Of a stretch of DNA of 64,000 nt, positions 8,590-17,852 are shown piece after piece. The notes under the pieces are model-generated. The model was not told the origin of the DNA. It saw only the letters and a program-made list of their open reading frames with translations, and did no database searches. A program made the translations under genes and the position numbers. The stretch spans positions 1-64,000 of the forward strand of contig NZ_BDDQ01000013.1 in NCBI RefSeq assembly GCF_002003465.1, written 5' to 3'. Positions within the stretch are counted from its first letter, which is position 1, and each line of letters begins with the position of its first letter. Source of the stretch: Caenibacillus caldisaponilyticus. GTDB taxonomy: Bacteria; Bacillota; Bacilli; Bacillales; Sporolactobacillaceae.

Positions 8590-10530
8590 TCATTCCCCCC
8601 GATTTGTCATTGGTCGGATATAATCCCCGACGCCAAATTTTTGATAAGCATCAAAGTATTTTTTCTTTCTCTCTTCATAAGCTTTGCGAATTAATTCATC
8701 TGCTTCTTCCAATTGTCTAATCATATCCTGTTGCTGCTCAATAGGAAGCAAAGGTAACTCAATGGAACGAATATCATTTGGAGTTAAAACTGTTGCAATG
8801 GATCCGCTTTGATGAGCTTCAAAATAGTATTGTCCAATCGGACTTTCTAAGAAACGTTTGACATAGGCTGGATCAACTTCTTCCTTCGAATGGAGGCGAA
8901 TGATAATAAACATATTCGAAACTAAAATCGTACCGTCGTATTCCGGAACAATGGCAATCTTCTGTTGGGTACCCCTGCTTGAGACTAAAATGTCCCCCGG
9001 CTGTGCGGCAACGCGCTGTACATCTCTTGTTTGAATCATGAATTGATCAATGGTTTCAAATCGTATTTCTCCGTTTTCGATATCCCGTATTTGAATAACC
9101 GGGAATAACTCCCCGTCTGCACTTTCGACTTGTCTACGGGTTGGAAGATTCACACCGCGGATGACCTCCGCAATGTCCCCGATCTGCACAAGGTTTTCCG
9201 CTTCAACTTCGTATTTCTTCCTATTAAAAACAATCTTGCCGAATTCTGTTTCCAGTTCCACATGAATTAAGTAGAGAGATGGGTTTAAGTCCCAATTGTT
9301 TTCGGCAATTTCATCTATAGTAACAATCCGTGAGTATTTTTCTTCATTTTCATATACCTCGAGCGTTTCAATGATTTTCTGGACATGTTTTGCGGTCAAG
9401 TAGTTTTGTGTTCTCGTTCGCTCATAACCCCCTTCGGCATTAATGAATTGCACTTTGCCTTTTTTGTGGCTTGGTTTATGTTTATTCAATAAAAGAAGCG
9501 CCACCTGAATACCTGTTCCGCTAAATAAATTGCTTGGAAGGGACACAATGCTTTCGATGACATCGTCTTTTAATAAGATGGAGCGGATTTTTCTTTCTGC
9601 CGCACCTCTGACCAGTGTTCCAAAGGGAACGATTAATGCCGCTTTTCCTTCCCGATTTAAAGAAGCCAATGCATGTAATATAAAGGAATAATCTCCTTGC
9701 GATTTTGATGGAAGATCATATAGTTCAAATCGATGATAAGGGTCATTGACGGCAAACTCATATCCCCAATCTCTTAAACCGAATGGGAAATTCATCATAA
9801 TAAAGTCAAATTGCATCAAACGACCATTTTCAAGCCATTTCGGGTCACGTATGGTATCCCCTAATTTTATATCTCCCCGTTCGGGCAAGATGTGATTGAC
9901 AAACAAATTCAGCTTGCCAATAACAAATAACTCTTCGTTAATCTCTTGACCATAAACAGTAATATCTTTTCCTTTGCTTTTGGCGTATCGGTAAGCATCA
10001 ACCAGTAAATTTGCAATTCCAGCGGATCCGTCATATACGGATCCCGTGGTTGGCTTTAATGCTTGAATCATAAGCTGTGAAAGGCCATCCGGTGTGAAGT
10101 CATAACCCTTTGAAGGTGCAAGCAGCTCTTTTATTAATGCTTCAAAAAAAACTGCCGCAGCCTCGTTATTTTGATATTCCGTTTTCGTTAATCCATAGCG
10201 TTCAAGCAGGACCACTAATTTATAAAGAGTGGTTTCCTCAATTTTCTTAAATGTATCGTTAAGAAACACGCCAGAGAGTGAAGGCTCTATACTTTCAAGC
10301 ATACGATATAAAGATTGGAGGGTTTCTTTTACATTTCCACGTCGATTTTTAAGTTCTTCCCTTGTTATGATGTTTGTGAGATTCTCACCATATTTTTCAT
10401 TCTCCATGGCAAAAAACAGAGTATGCAGCTTTAATAACTCTACTGTTAATCCTTTTTCCGCTTCAATTTCTTTTTTACCAAATTGATTTTCTAACTCTTG
10501 AATAAATAACAACGCTTTGTCACGACTCAT
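8590..10530 (-). CDS. Stand-alone N6-adenine DNA methyltransferase fused to one target-recognition domain
   Basis: The 646-residue product has an N-terminal helical region (1-140), a SAM-dependent methyltransferase core and a C-terminal HsdS-like recognition domain (about 447-640), marked by QIGDIAEVIRGVNLPTRRQ and a terminal IELPLLPIEQQQDMIRQLEE helix. The entry FTPDGLSQLMIQAL resembles the FFTP..V..L of HsdM. The motifs deviate: SAM motif I reads VYDGSAGIA (165-173) instead of DPACGSGG, and the catalytic tetrapeptide reads NFPF (247-250) instead of NPPF. The start at 10530 is preferred because GGGAGGT precedes it by 7 bases; an in-frame TTG 15 bases upstream overlaps that site. No nuclease gene is adjacent. 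It may be an orphan methyltransferase, a one-protein modification unit or a SAM-binding regulator. Confidence 0.85.
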   Translation of the reverse strand: MSRDKALLFIQELENQFGKKEIEAEKGLTVELLKLHTLFFAMENEKYGENLTNIITREELKNRRGNVKETLQSLYRMLESIEPSLSGVFLNDTFKKIEETTLYKLVVLLERYGLTKTEYQNNEAAAVFFEALIKELLAPSKGYDFTPDGLSQLMIQALKPTTGSVYDGSAGIANLLVDAYRYAKSKGKDITVYGQEINEELFVIGKLNLFVNHILPERGDIKLGDTIRDPKWLENGRLMQFDFIMMNFPFGLRDWGYEFAVNDPYHRFELYDLPSKSQGDYSFILHALASLNREGKAALIVPFGTLVRGAAERKIRSILLKDDVIESIVSLPSNLFSGTGIQVALLLLNKHKPSHKKGKVQFINAEGGYERTRTQNYLTAKHVQKIIETLEVYENEEKYSRIVTIDEIAENNWDLNPSLYLIHVELETEFGKIVFNRKKYEVEAENLVQIGDIAEVIRGVNLPTRRQVESADGELFPVIQIRDIENGEIRFETIDQFMIQTRDVQRVAAQPGDILVSSRGTQQKIAIVPEYDGTILVSNMFIIIRLHSKEEVDPAYVKRFLESPIGQYYFEAHQSGSIATVLTPNDIRSIELPLLPIEQQQDMIRQLEEADELIRKAYEERKKKYFDAYQKFGVGDYIRPMTNRGE

Positions 10531-11170
10531 CGATTTACCTCCCAATTTTTAAATAAAGTATTTTTAATACCTTTTGGTTTTAAAGCCAAAAAGAACCATT
10601 CTTAAGCAATAATCCCATTGTCACAAGGATTATCCTTATAGACATAACTTCTTACTAAAGTAACTTATGGGTGATCATTTCTGTGTTTTTAATATATCAT
10701 ATAACGAAATTTTTGTAAAGGGTATTTTGGATTCTTTTTATGATAAATCCTAATCCCTTTACATCATTAATTATGCTGCGATAAACTTAGTAGGATTTTA
10801 TTCCCCCTGATATATTGTTTTGCACCGTCTCAGCTATTTGGAGCGTATGTCGTCAAATCCAACGTCTAATATTTTAATCCCCTTTTGGGCTTTGTCACCG
10901 TCCCCCTCAACAACTTTCTCCATCAGAAACTTTACCGTCTCCATATCGGAGCCATCTGATTCTTGATATCCAAACCATATCAAAAGTTCCTTCACGGATG
11001 TCATTGGTCAAAATCCGACCATGGGAGAGCTGATTTTATTTCTTGCCACATTTTTCAACCAGCGCGTCATCAGGTTTTTGCATGAACGGAAGCGTATGGC
11101 ACCGATGAATGGAATGCTGTTTGTACAGCGCCGACAAGGGTGAATAGACCATTTTAGTGCGCTTTGCTTC
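10531..11170. other. Spacer between the methyltransferase fusion and the acetate cluster
   Basis: About 640 bases. An inverted repeat with TTTTGG and CCAAAA arms near 10566-10586 lies in the leader of the methyltransferase fusion. The rest looks like decayed coding sequence. A minus-strand frame at 10834-11004 is listed separately. No strong gene was seen. The change to higher GC near 11,170 marks the end of the accessory segment. Confidence 0.45.
10834..11004 (-). pseudogene. Possible remnant reading frame of unknown origin
   Basis: A 56-residue frame reads MTSVKELLIWFGYQESDGSD and ends GIKILDVGFDDIRSK. It has a coding-like amino acid pattern but no good ribosome binding site, and the frame upstream is interrupted. 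I cannot assign it to a family. It may be the tail of a gene that decayed at the edge of the accessory segment. Confidence 0.25.
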
Positions 11171-11228
11171 GCTATTTTATTGACTATTGGTAAAATTGTT
11201 TTAAAAAGACGAAAAAGGGGGGCGTGGT

Positions 11229-11555
11229 ATGGATCAAAGCCGGGAAAGAATGAGAGAAGCGTTGGAGGAATCCGAAGAATGGCCGGAGCCGATGGAAGAA
11301 CTCATCAAAAAGAAAAACCGATTTCTCGTCCGAATCACGCTTGGTTTTCTTGGTGTTTATTTCGCCTTACCTCTTGGCATCCTCTTTTTTCCGAACGGGA
11401 TGGCCTTAGAAGTCTTTCATCATTCTACGGTCGCTTGGGCCATGGCCTTTTTTCAATTCGTCGTGATTTGGGGATTGGGGAGTCTCTATTATTTTAAGGC
11501 CAAACGCTTCGATCAACGGATGGAAAAAGCCGCGCCTTGGAGGCGGAAAACGTGA
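11229..11555 (+). CDS. DUF485-family membrane protein
   Basis: The 108-residue protein has a charged N-terminus, then two membrane spans (about 32-54 and 67-89). This is the DUF485 layout that sits next to ActP-type symporters in many bacteria (YjcH of E. coli). AAAAAGGGGGG precedes the ATG. The stop overlaps the GTG start of the symporter, so the two are almost certainly translated together. Its role is not established; it is usually treated as an accessory subunit of the acetate/solute symporter. Confidence 0.85.
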   Translation: MDQSRERMREALEESEEWPEPMEELIKKKNRFLVRITLGFLGVYFALPLGILFFPNGMALEVFHHSTVAWAMAFFQFVVIWGLGSLYYFKAKRFDQRMEKAAPWRRKT

Positions 11556-13093
11556 ACCTGACCTACTTTTTGTTCTTTTTAGCTATTTTGTTCGGCACTT
11601 TAATCATTACCTATTGGGCTTCGCAACGGGAAAAAACCACCCGGCAATTTTACGTGATGTCGAGCGGCCTGACGGGAATGCAAAACGGGTTGGCGATCGC
11701 CGGCGACTTCATCAGCGCGGCGTCCTTTTTGGGCGTCACCGGTTCCATCGCTTTAAACGGGTTCGACGGATTCATCTACGCCCTCGGCTTCCTCGGTTCC
11801 TTTTTGCCGCTGTTCTTTCTGATCGCGGAACCGGTTCGGAATCTCGGCCAGTACACCATCGGCGACGTGATCTACTTCCGATTTCCGGAGGCCCGCATCC
11901 GCCTGTTGACATCGATGAGCACCATGCTTGTTTCGATGTTATACATGATTCCGCAACTCGTCGCGGCCGGCCTCGTCATCCGGTTCTTGCTCCACGTGCC
12001 ATACCATTTGAGCGTCCTCATCATCGGGACGCTGATGGTGATTTATGTCGTCTTCGGCGGCATGATGGCGACGTCTTGGATTCAAATCGTCAAAACCATC
12101 CTGCTCTTATCCGGTGCCTTTCTCATGGTGCTGATCCTCCTTTCCCGCTTTCATTGGAACGTCTTGGCCATTGTTGAGCAAATTCCCGAAAAAAGCCCTT
12201 TGTCCGACCGCTTCTTTCGGCCCGGACAATTATTCGCTCACCCGGTCGACGCCCTATCGCTTCATTTGAGTTTGATCGCGGGCACCGCCGCTTTGCCGCA
12301 TATCCTCGTCCGGTTTTACACCGTCAAGGATCGGCTGGCCGTGCGGCAATCCGTCCTCGCTTCGATCTGGCTGATCGGGCTTTTTTATCTCATGACGCTC
12401 ATTTTGGGCTTCGGCGTCGTCTTGCTCGTCGGTACCAGCCCGCTCGTCGCCATGGATCCGAGCGGAAATCTCGCCGCGCCGCTGTTGGCCGATGCGCTCG
12501 GCGGAGACTTCTTCGCGGCCTTCATATCCGCCGTCGCCTTCGCCACCGTCTTGGCCGTTGTCACCGGACTGGTCGTGACCGCGACCACTTCGTTTGCCCA
12601 CGACATTTACAATCACTTTCTGAAAAAGGGAAAAGCGACGGAACCGCAGCAATTGAAGGCGGCGAAAATGGCCGCGCTCATCATCGGCACTTTCGCGATC
12701 GGATTGTCTTTATGCATGCAAAATATGAACGCCACGTTCTTGGTGTCTTTAACGTTTTCCGTCGCTGCCGCCATGCACTTGCCGCTTCTCATCTTGACCC
12801 TTTATTGGAAACGCTTTAATAGCACTGGGGCGGTCTCGGGGATGATCGCCGGTTTCGCCGCGTCCTTCATTTGCGTTCTGTTGGGGCCCGCGGTGATGGA
12901 TCCCGATCACGGCCTCATCCCCCACCCAGCGATCGTGCCTTTGGAATATCCCGGCATCCTTTCGATACCGGCGGCTTTTCTCGCCGCCGCAGCGGGCGCG
13001 TGGCTTTCCAAGCCCCATTCGGATGACGCTCGCTTTCGCTTGCTCCGATTCCAAAGCCATACCGGAATCCGCTTGGAACCAAAAGATTTTTAA
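11552..13093 (+). CDS. actP: Sodium/solute symporter, acetate permease (ActP-like)
   Basis: The protein of about 513 residues belongs to the sodium:solute symporter family and has some 13 hydrophobic segments. The ActP-like signatures include GLAIAGDFISAASFLG near the N-terminus, the central AGTAALPHILVRFYTV and TTSFAHDIYNHF. It most likely takes up acetate or another short monocarboxylate with sodium. GTG at 11552 is the preferred start because GGAGG sits 8 bases before it and it overlaps the DUF485 stop. A TTG at 11537 is the other in-frame option. The downstream sensor kinase starts 24 bases after its stop, so regulator and transporter share an operon. Confidence 0.88.
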   Translation: MNLTYFLFFLAILFGTLIITYWASQREKTTRQFYVMSSGLTGMQNGLAIAGDFISAASFLGVTGSIALNGFDGFIYALGFLGSFLPLFFLIAEPVRNLGQYTIGDVIYFRFPEARIRLLTSMSTMLVSMLYMIPQLVAAGLVIRFLLHVPYHLSVLIIGTLMVIYVVFGGMMATSWIQIVKTILLLSGAFLMVLILLSRFHWNVLAIVEQIPEKSPLSDRFFRPGQLFAHPVDALSLHLSLIAGTAALPHILVRFYTVKDRLAVRQSVLASIWLIGLFYLMTLILGFGVVLLVGTSPLVAMDPSGNLAAPLLADALGGDFFAAFISAVAFATVLAVVTGLVVTATTSFAHDIYNHFLKKGKATEPQQLKAAKMAALIIGTFAIGLSLCMQNMNATFLVSLTFSVAAAMHLPLLILTLYWKRFNSTGAVSGMIAGFAASFICVLLGPAVMDPDHGLIPHPAIVPLEYPGILSIPAAFLAAAAGAWLSKPHSDDARFRLLRFQSHTGIRLEPKDF

Positions 13094-13117
13094 GATCGGT
13101 AGGACGTGAGGCGAGGC

Positions 13118-14920
13118 ATGGAAAAACTGACCCTCATCTTGTTCGAAAGAATCGGTTTGCTTCTGTTGTTGGCGCTGGCCATTACAAGAATTCCGGCCTT
13201 TAAAAATGTCGTCGAGCGAGACATCAAAGGAAAAAAGTTTTTTTATCATTCCGCTTTTTTCGGGGGATTCGGGATCGCGGCGACGCAGGCGGGCGTGATT
13301 TTATCAAACGGAGAAATCCAGACGCATTTATGGACGTCTTCCGTGCCGGATGGGGCGATGCTTGTCAGTGCAAACCTCGTCGCCACGGCCATCGCGGGAC
13401 TGTTCGGCGGCCCGAAGGTTGGCGTCGGCTCCGGACTGATCGTGATGGTTTATACCTTTTCCCTAGGCGGGGATGGCGCCTTGGCCAACGCCGTCGTCCA
13501 CCCCATCGCCGGGTTGATCGTCGGTTCCACCGCCCGCTTTTTTTCAAAGGAACGGGTGATTGCGCCGGAAAAAGCGTTATTCATCGGCATGTTTACCCCG
13601 ATTTTGAACATGTGCCTTTTATTGATGTTCACCCGTCGGCCGGAACATACCATTCAACTGGTGAACACGATCGGGATTCCGTCGGTGATTGTGGACAGCA
13701 TCGCCATCGCCGTGTTTACCGCGGTGATCCATTTGGTTTTAAGGGAAAAAGAACAAGAAGCCGCATGGGCGACGGCGCGGGCACTAAAGATCGTGGATGC
13801 GGCGCTGCCGTTTCTCAAGCAGGCCTTCCACCCGAAGTCGGCCGCAAGCCTTGCCGAACTTTTGTTGAAGGAATTGGATGTCGCCGCCGTCGCGCTGACA
13901 GATCGCCATGAAGTGCTCGCCCATGTGGGGGACGGTTCCGATCACCACATGCCGGGGCAACCGATCCAGGCCGTCCTTTCAAAGAAAGCCATTGAATCGG
14001 GCGAGATGCAGGTGGCGTATCAACGCGAAGACATCCGTTGCCGGGATGCGCGCTGCCCGCTGCAAGCGGCCATCATTGTCCCGCTCCTCCAATCCGCTGA
14101 AGTTCGCGGACTTATAAAAATATATTTTAAACGGGCCCAACACATCCGAAAGGTGGAACTGGCTTTGGCTAAAGGGCTCGGCCGGCTGCTTTCCAACCAA
14201 TTAGACGTGTTGGCTGTCGAAAAAATGAAACACCTGATTCATGAGGCGGAGCTTCGAAATTTGCAGGCGCAAATCAACCCGCATTTTCTGTTTAACACTT
14301 TGCATTCCATCGATACGCTCGTAAGGATCGATCCGGACAAAGCGAGACACTTGATCGTTCAACTCAGCACCTTTATGCGCTTTAATTTGAAACTGACGGC
14401 CTTGCCGCTCATTCCTTTAAAAAAGGAGATCGAACACGTCAAAGCTTACGCGGAAATCGTTCAAGCGCGTTTTCCCGATCGGCTGGACATTCAGATTCGC
14501 GTTCCGGAAAAAGTGGATGAAGCCGTGATCCCGCCTTTTACGATTCAACCGCTTGTCGAAAACAGCCTCGTCCACGGCTTGAAAAACGTGGAAAACGGCG
14601 GCAGGATTGATGTCGATATTGCGGAACAAGCGAACGGCTTTCTCGTCAATGTAACGGATAACGGCCAGGGGCTTCCCCGGGAGCATTTGGACCGGCTCGG
14701 CAAGGAACCGCTGGCCGGCGAAAACGGGAACGGGACCGGGCTTTATAATGTCAACCAAAGATTGATCACGGTGTTGGGCGAAGGCGCACGGCTTTCCTTC
14801 ACCAATCTCGAAGCAGGCGGATGCCGCGTTTCTTTCCGATTGCCAAAGGCGGTGAAAAAGGGGGAAGAGGAAAATGAAATTCAAGGCGTTAATCGCGGAA
14901 GACGAACGGCTCGCCCGTGA
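13118..14920 (+). CDS. LytS-family membrane sensor histidine kinase
   Basis: The kinase of about 600 residues starts with the 5TM-5TMR_LYT membrane sensor (about 1-210, including NLVATAIAGLFGGPKVGVGSG), followed by a GAF-like domain (about 225-360). The His_kinase domain has NPHFLFNTLHSIDTL with its phospho-accepting histidine (about 390), and the HATPase region contains QPLVENSLVHGL and GNGTGLYNVNQRL. ATG at 13118 fits LytS N-termini (ERIGLLLLLA) and follows GAGGCGAGG. The end overlaps the response regulator by 47 bases. Family members sense pyruvate or related metabolites in B. subtilis. Placement after an acetate permease suggests acetate/pyruvate sensing here, which is inference. Confidence 0.9.
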   Translation: MEKLTLILFERIGLLLLLALAITRIPAFKNVVERDIKGKKFFYHSAFFGGFGIAATQAGVILSNGEIQTHLWTSSVPDGAMLVSANLVATAIAGLFGGPKVGVGSGLIVMVYTFSLGGDGALANAVVHPIAGLIVGSTARFFSKERVIAPEKALFIGMFTPILNMCLLLMFTRRPEHTIQLVNTIGIPSVIVDSIAIAVFTAVIHLVLREKEQEAAWATARALKIVDAALPFLKQAFHPKSAASLAELLLKELDVAAVALTDRHEVLAHVGDGSDHHMPGQPIQAVLSKKAIESGEMQVAYQREDIRCRDARCPLQAAIIVPLLQSAEVRGLIKIYFKRAQHIRKVELALAKGLGRLLSNQLDVLAVEKMKHLIHEAELRNLQAQINPHFLFNTLHSIDTLVRIDPDKARHLIVQLSTFMRFNLKLTALPLIPLKKEIEHVKAYAEIVQARFPDRLDIQIRVPEKVDEAVIPPFTIQPLVENSLVHGLKNVENGGRIDVDIAEQANGFLVNVTDNGQGLPREHLDRLGKEPLAGENGNGTGLYNVNQRLITVLGEGARLSFTNLEAGGCRVSFRLPKAVKKGEEENEIQGVNRGRRTARP

Positions 14921-15611
14921 AGAATTGGCCTATCAGCTTCAGCGGGAAAAAGATATCATCCTGTGTCCTTCCGCGGAAAATGGTAGACAGCTTTTGGAAT
15001 GGAACGAAAAATATGAACCGGACGTCATTTTTCTGGACGTCGAAATGCCCGTCCTGTCCGGCATCGAAGCGGCCAGAAAAATCGTCGAGCAACGTCGGAA
15101 AACAAACAAGCCCAAGCCGCTCTTTGTCTTTATTACCGCCTACGAGGAATATGCGGTGGAAGCCTTCGGGATCGAAGCCGTCGATTATTTACTGAAACCT
15201 TACGGCGTCGAGCGATTGCGGGAGACGTTGGGCCGGATTCGGAGCCGGCTCAATGAACCACCGCAACCTATGCACGGCGCGAAACTATTGATCGAAGACG
15301 GGGAAAAAATGGTCGTTTTGCACCCCGGAGAGATTTACTATGCCGCAAAGATCGACCGCTGGATTGAAATTTATACAAAAAATGAACGCATCCAAACGAA
15401 AATGACGTTGCAGAAATTGGAAAAAAAACTGTCCGGCTACCCCTTTTTGCGCACGCATCGCAGCTATTTGGTCAACCTCGATTATATTCAGGAAATCGTG
15501 CCGTGGTTTAATGGGGCTTACAATTTGATACTCAAAGGAAAAAAGGAAGTGAAAATTCCGGTGAGCCGGGCGGCCGCCAAGAAATTGTTTGAGCGCCTGC
15601 AAAACGTCTGA
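14874..15611 (+). CDS. LytTR-family response regulator
   Basis: The 245-residue regulator has a receiver domain with acidic pocket EDE near the N-terminus and phospho-acceptor aspartate in DVIFLDVEMPVLSG (about D55). It ends in a LytTR DNA-binding domain (about 140-243) with FLRTHRSYLVNLDYIQEI. GGGGGAAGAGG stands just before the ATG. It overlaps the sensor kinase, so the two form a coexpressed LytS/LytT-type pair. LytTR proteins bind direct repeats, and likely targets are the flanking acetate genes, but I could not identify a repeat pair with confidence. Confidence 0.92.
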   Translation: MKFKALIAEDERLAREELAYQLQREKDIILCPSAENGRQLLEWNEKYEPDVIFLDVEMPVLSGIEAARKIVEQRRKTNKPKPLFVFITAYEEYAVEAFGIEAVDYLLKPYGVERLRETLGRIRSRLNEPPQPMHGAKLLIEDGEKMVVLHPGEIYYAAKIDRWIEIYTKNERIQTKMTLQKLEKKLSGYPFLRTHRSYLVNLDYIQEIVPWFNGAYNLILKGKKEVKIPVSRAAAKKLFERLQNV

Positions 15612-15625
15612 CATTCCGCCCTTCT

Positions 15626-15660
15626 TCCTCGCGTTTGCGCGGAGGATATTTTTGTTTTTT
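15626..15660 (+). terminator. Likely terminator after the two-component system
   Basis: TCCTCGCG and GCGCGGAGGA form an imperfect stem with a TTT loop. TATTTTTGTTTTTT follows. It lies 15 bases after the response regulator stop. Confidence 0.6.
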
Positions 15661-15768
15661 GCAAGTTTTCACGCCGTTCGCGATGATTTTTCTGCATTTT
15701 AGGCACGATTCTGAACAATTGAAGCCCGGGTTATTCACATGAGGTTAATCCTTTATATATTTATATTT

Positions 15769-15782
15769 AGGAAGCGCTTTCA
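15769..15782 (+). promoter_or_regulatory. Candidate CcpA cre site upstream of acsA
   Basis: AGGAAGCGCTTTCA differs from the cre core TGAAAGCGCTTTCA at two of fourteen positions and keeps the central palindrome. It lies about 36 bases before the acsA start, close to or just after the likely transcription start. Carbon catabolite control of acsA by CcpA is established in B. subtilis, which supports the reading. Confidence 0.65.
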
Positions 15783-15817
15783 TCATCCGTTTTTATCTCT
15801 CGGAAAGGGGTGGGAAA

Positions 15818-17773
15818 ATGACTGTTGATGACCAACACCTTGACACGTTATTGAAGGAAAATCGCCGGTTCAGTCCCCCTGAAGCCTTTAAGGCGCAAGC
15901 CAATTTCAACGATCCGGCGATCTATGAAGAAGCGGCCAAAGATCCGGTCGCTTTTTGGGCGAAGCAAGCGGAGCATATTTCATGGTTCGAGCCGTATCAG
16001 GAGGTGCTCCAATGGGAGCCGCCCCATGCGAAGTGGTTTATCGGCGGAAAATTGAACGCGGCTTATAACTGTGTCGATCGCCATCGCGAAGGGGCGCGGA
16101 AAAACAAAGCGGCGATCATTTGGGAAGGCGAAAACGGCGGCAGCAAGGTTTACACCTATGACATGTTGGGCCGGGAAGTCGACAAAGCGGCCCATATGTT
16201 GAAAAGGCTCGGGGTCAAAAAAGGCGACCGGGTGGCCATTTATTTGCCGATGGTGCCGGAACTCCCGATCACCATGCTCGCCTGCGCCAAAATCGGCGCC
16301 ATTCATACGGTTGTCTTCGCCGGCTTCTCGGCCAAATCCTTACGCGACCGGATTGAAGATGCCCAAGCCAAGCTGCTCGTCACCGCCGATGCCAGCTGGA
16401 GGCGGGGCAGCCAAGTTCCGTTGAAGGCCTATGCCGATGAAGCGGTGGACGGCACCACCGTCGAACAAGTCCTCGTCGTAAGAGTCGTCGGCGATTCGGC
16501 GGATTATTCCATGACCGCCGGCCGGGATTTGTATTGGGAAGATGAAATGGGGAAATCCCCCACCACGCCTTTTGCGCCTGAGAAAATGGATGCCGAAGAC
16601 ATTCTCTATGTGTTATATACGTCCGGCACGACCGGCAAACCCAAAGGGATCGTGCACACGACCGGCGGCTATATGGTCGGCGTGAACACGTCGTTGCGCA
16701 GCGTTTTTGACATAAAGGACAGCGATGTGTTCTGGTGCACCGCCGATATCGGATGGGTGACCGGCCATACGTACGTCGTTTACGGGCCGCTTTCGACCGG
16801 CGCCACGGTCGTCATGTATGAAGGTGCACCGGATTATCCGGACCGCGACCGCTTTTGGGAAATCATCGAAAAATACGGCGTTACCATCTTTTATACGGCG
16901 CCCACCTCCATTCGCACCTTCATGAAATGGGGGCCGGAACACGTTCAAAAGCACGATTTGAGTTCCCTACGCTTGCTCGGGTCAGTCGGCGAACCGATCA
17001 ACCCGGAGGCTTGGATGTGGTACCACAAATATATCGGCGGCGAAAAGGCGCCGATCGTCGACACGTGGTGGCAAACCGAAACGGGTTGCATTTTGATTTC
17101 ACCGCTTCCGGGCATTACGACGACCAAACCGGGTTCCGTGACGAAACCCCTCCCCGGCATCATCGCCGACGTCGTCGATGAAAATGGCCAATCGGTCCCA
17201 CCGGGGGGCGGCGGTATCCTCGTCATCAAACACCCCTGGCCGTCCATGTTAAGGACAATATGGGGCGACGACGAGCGCTTCCGCAAAACTTACTTCGGCC
17301 AATTCCCCAATTGGTATGTGCCGGGTGACGGAGCACACAAAGACGAAGACGGTTATATGTGGATCCTCGGCCGCCTCGACGACGTCATCAATGTCTCCGG
17401 ACACCGAATCGGTACATCGGAAGTGGAAAGCGCCTTGGTCAGCCATCCGGCCGTCGCGGAAGCCGCCGTCATCGGCCGGTCGGATGAGATCAAAGGGCAA
17501 GCGATTACCGCCTTTGTCACATTGAAAGAAGGATACGAAGGCTCCGATGAACTCGTTGCGGAACTAAAGCAAACCGTGGTGGAAGAAATCGGCAAAATCG
17601 CCCGCCCGGAAGAAATCATTTTCACGGCTGAACTTCCGAAAACGCGCAGCGGCAAAATCATGCGCCGTTTGCTTCGCGATATCGCCGAAGGCCGGGTGTT
17701 GGGCGACACGACGACCCTTGCCGATCCGAGCGTCATCGAGGAATTGAAGAAACTCAGCCATTATGCCTCATGA
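15818..17773 (+). CDS. acsA: Acetyl-coenzyme A synthetase
   Basis: The 651-residue enzyme activates acetate with ATP and CoA to acetyl-CoA in the cytoplasm. The adenylation signature [11 protein letters not shown] is at about 267-277, followed by the WWQTETG block and the [16 protein letters not shown] hinge region. The C-terminal [10 protein letters not shown] motif (catalytic lysine near 612) is the known site of regulatory lysine acetylation. The length is that of standard Acs. GGAAAGGGGTGG precedes the ATG. The adjoining acetate permease, two-component system and SatP gene make a coherent acetate scavenging unit. Confidence 0.96.
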   Translation: MTVDDQHLDTLLKENRRFSPPEAFKAQANFNDPAIYEEAAKDPVAFWAKQAEHISWFEPYQEVLQWEPPHAKWFIGGKLNAAYNCVDRHREGARKNKAAIIWEGENGGSKVYTYDMLGREVDKAAHMLKRLGVKKGDRVAIYLPMVPELPITMLACAKIGAIHTVVFAGFSAKSLRDRIEDAQAKLLVTADASWRRGSQVPLKAYADEAVDGTTVEQVLVVRVVGDSADYSMTAGRDLYWEDEMGKSPTTPFAPEKMDAEDILYVLYTSGTTGKPKGIVHTTGGYMVGVNTSLRSVFDIKDSDVFWCTADIGWVTGHTYVVYGPLSTGATVVMYEGAPDYPDRDRFWEIIEKYGVTIFYTAPTSIRTFMKWGPEHVQKHDLSSLRLLGSVGEPINPEAWMWYHKYIGGEKAPIVDTWWQTETGCILISPLPGITTTKPGSVTKPLPGIIADVVDENGQSVPPGGGGILVIKHPWPSMLRTIWGDDERFRKTYFGQFPNWYVPGDGAHKDEDGYMWILGRLDDVINVSGHRIGTSEVESALVSHPAVAEAAVIGRSDEIKGQAITAFVTLKEGYEGSDELVAELKQTVVEEIGKIARPEEIIFTAELPKTRSGKIMRRLLRDIAEGRVLGDTTTLADPSVIEELKKLSHYAS

Positions 17774-17815
17774 TCGATCCTTGTCGATCGAAAGACAGAT
17801 CAACGCGTGATGAAA

Positions 17816-17829
17816 TGGAACGGTTCTCA
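17816..17829 (+). promoter_or_regulatory. Weak cre-like sequence upstream of satP
   Basis: TGGAACGGTTCTCA fits the cre consensus with two mismatches, one of them in the central CG. It lies 24 bases before the satP start. It is weaker than the site before acsA and may be chance. Confidence 0.3.
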
Positions 17830-17852
17830 ATTTCATTAAAGGGGTGTTTTGA

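Noticed and set aside
11001-11160. Plus-strand frame MGELILFLATFFNQRVIRF
   Set aside because: No ribosome binding site and no family resemblance. It is more likely part of a decayed sequence at the edge of the island.
12254-12652. Long frames antisense to the ActP-like symporter and similar ones antisense to acsA, oppA and others
   Set aside because: They arise from the codon bias of the GC-rich genes on the other strand and lack their own start signals.
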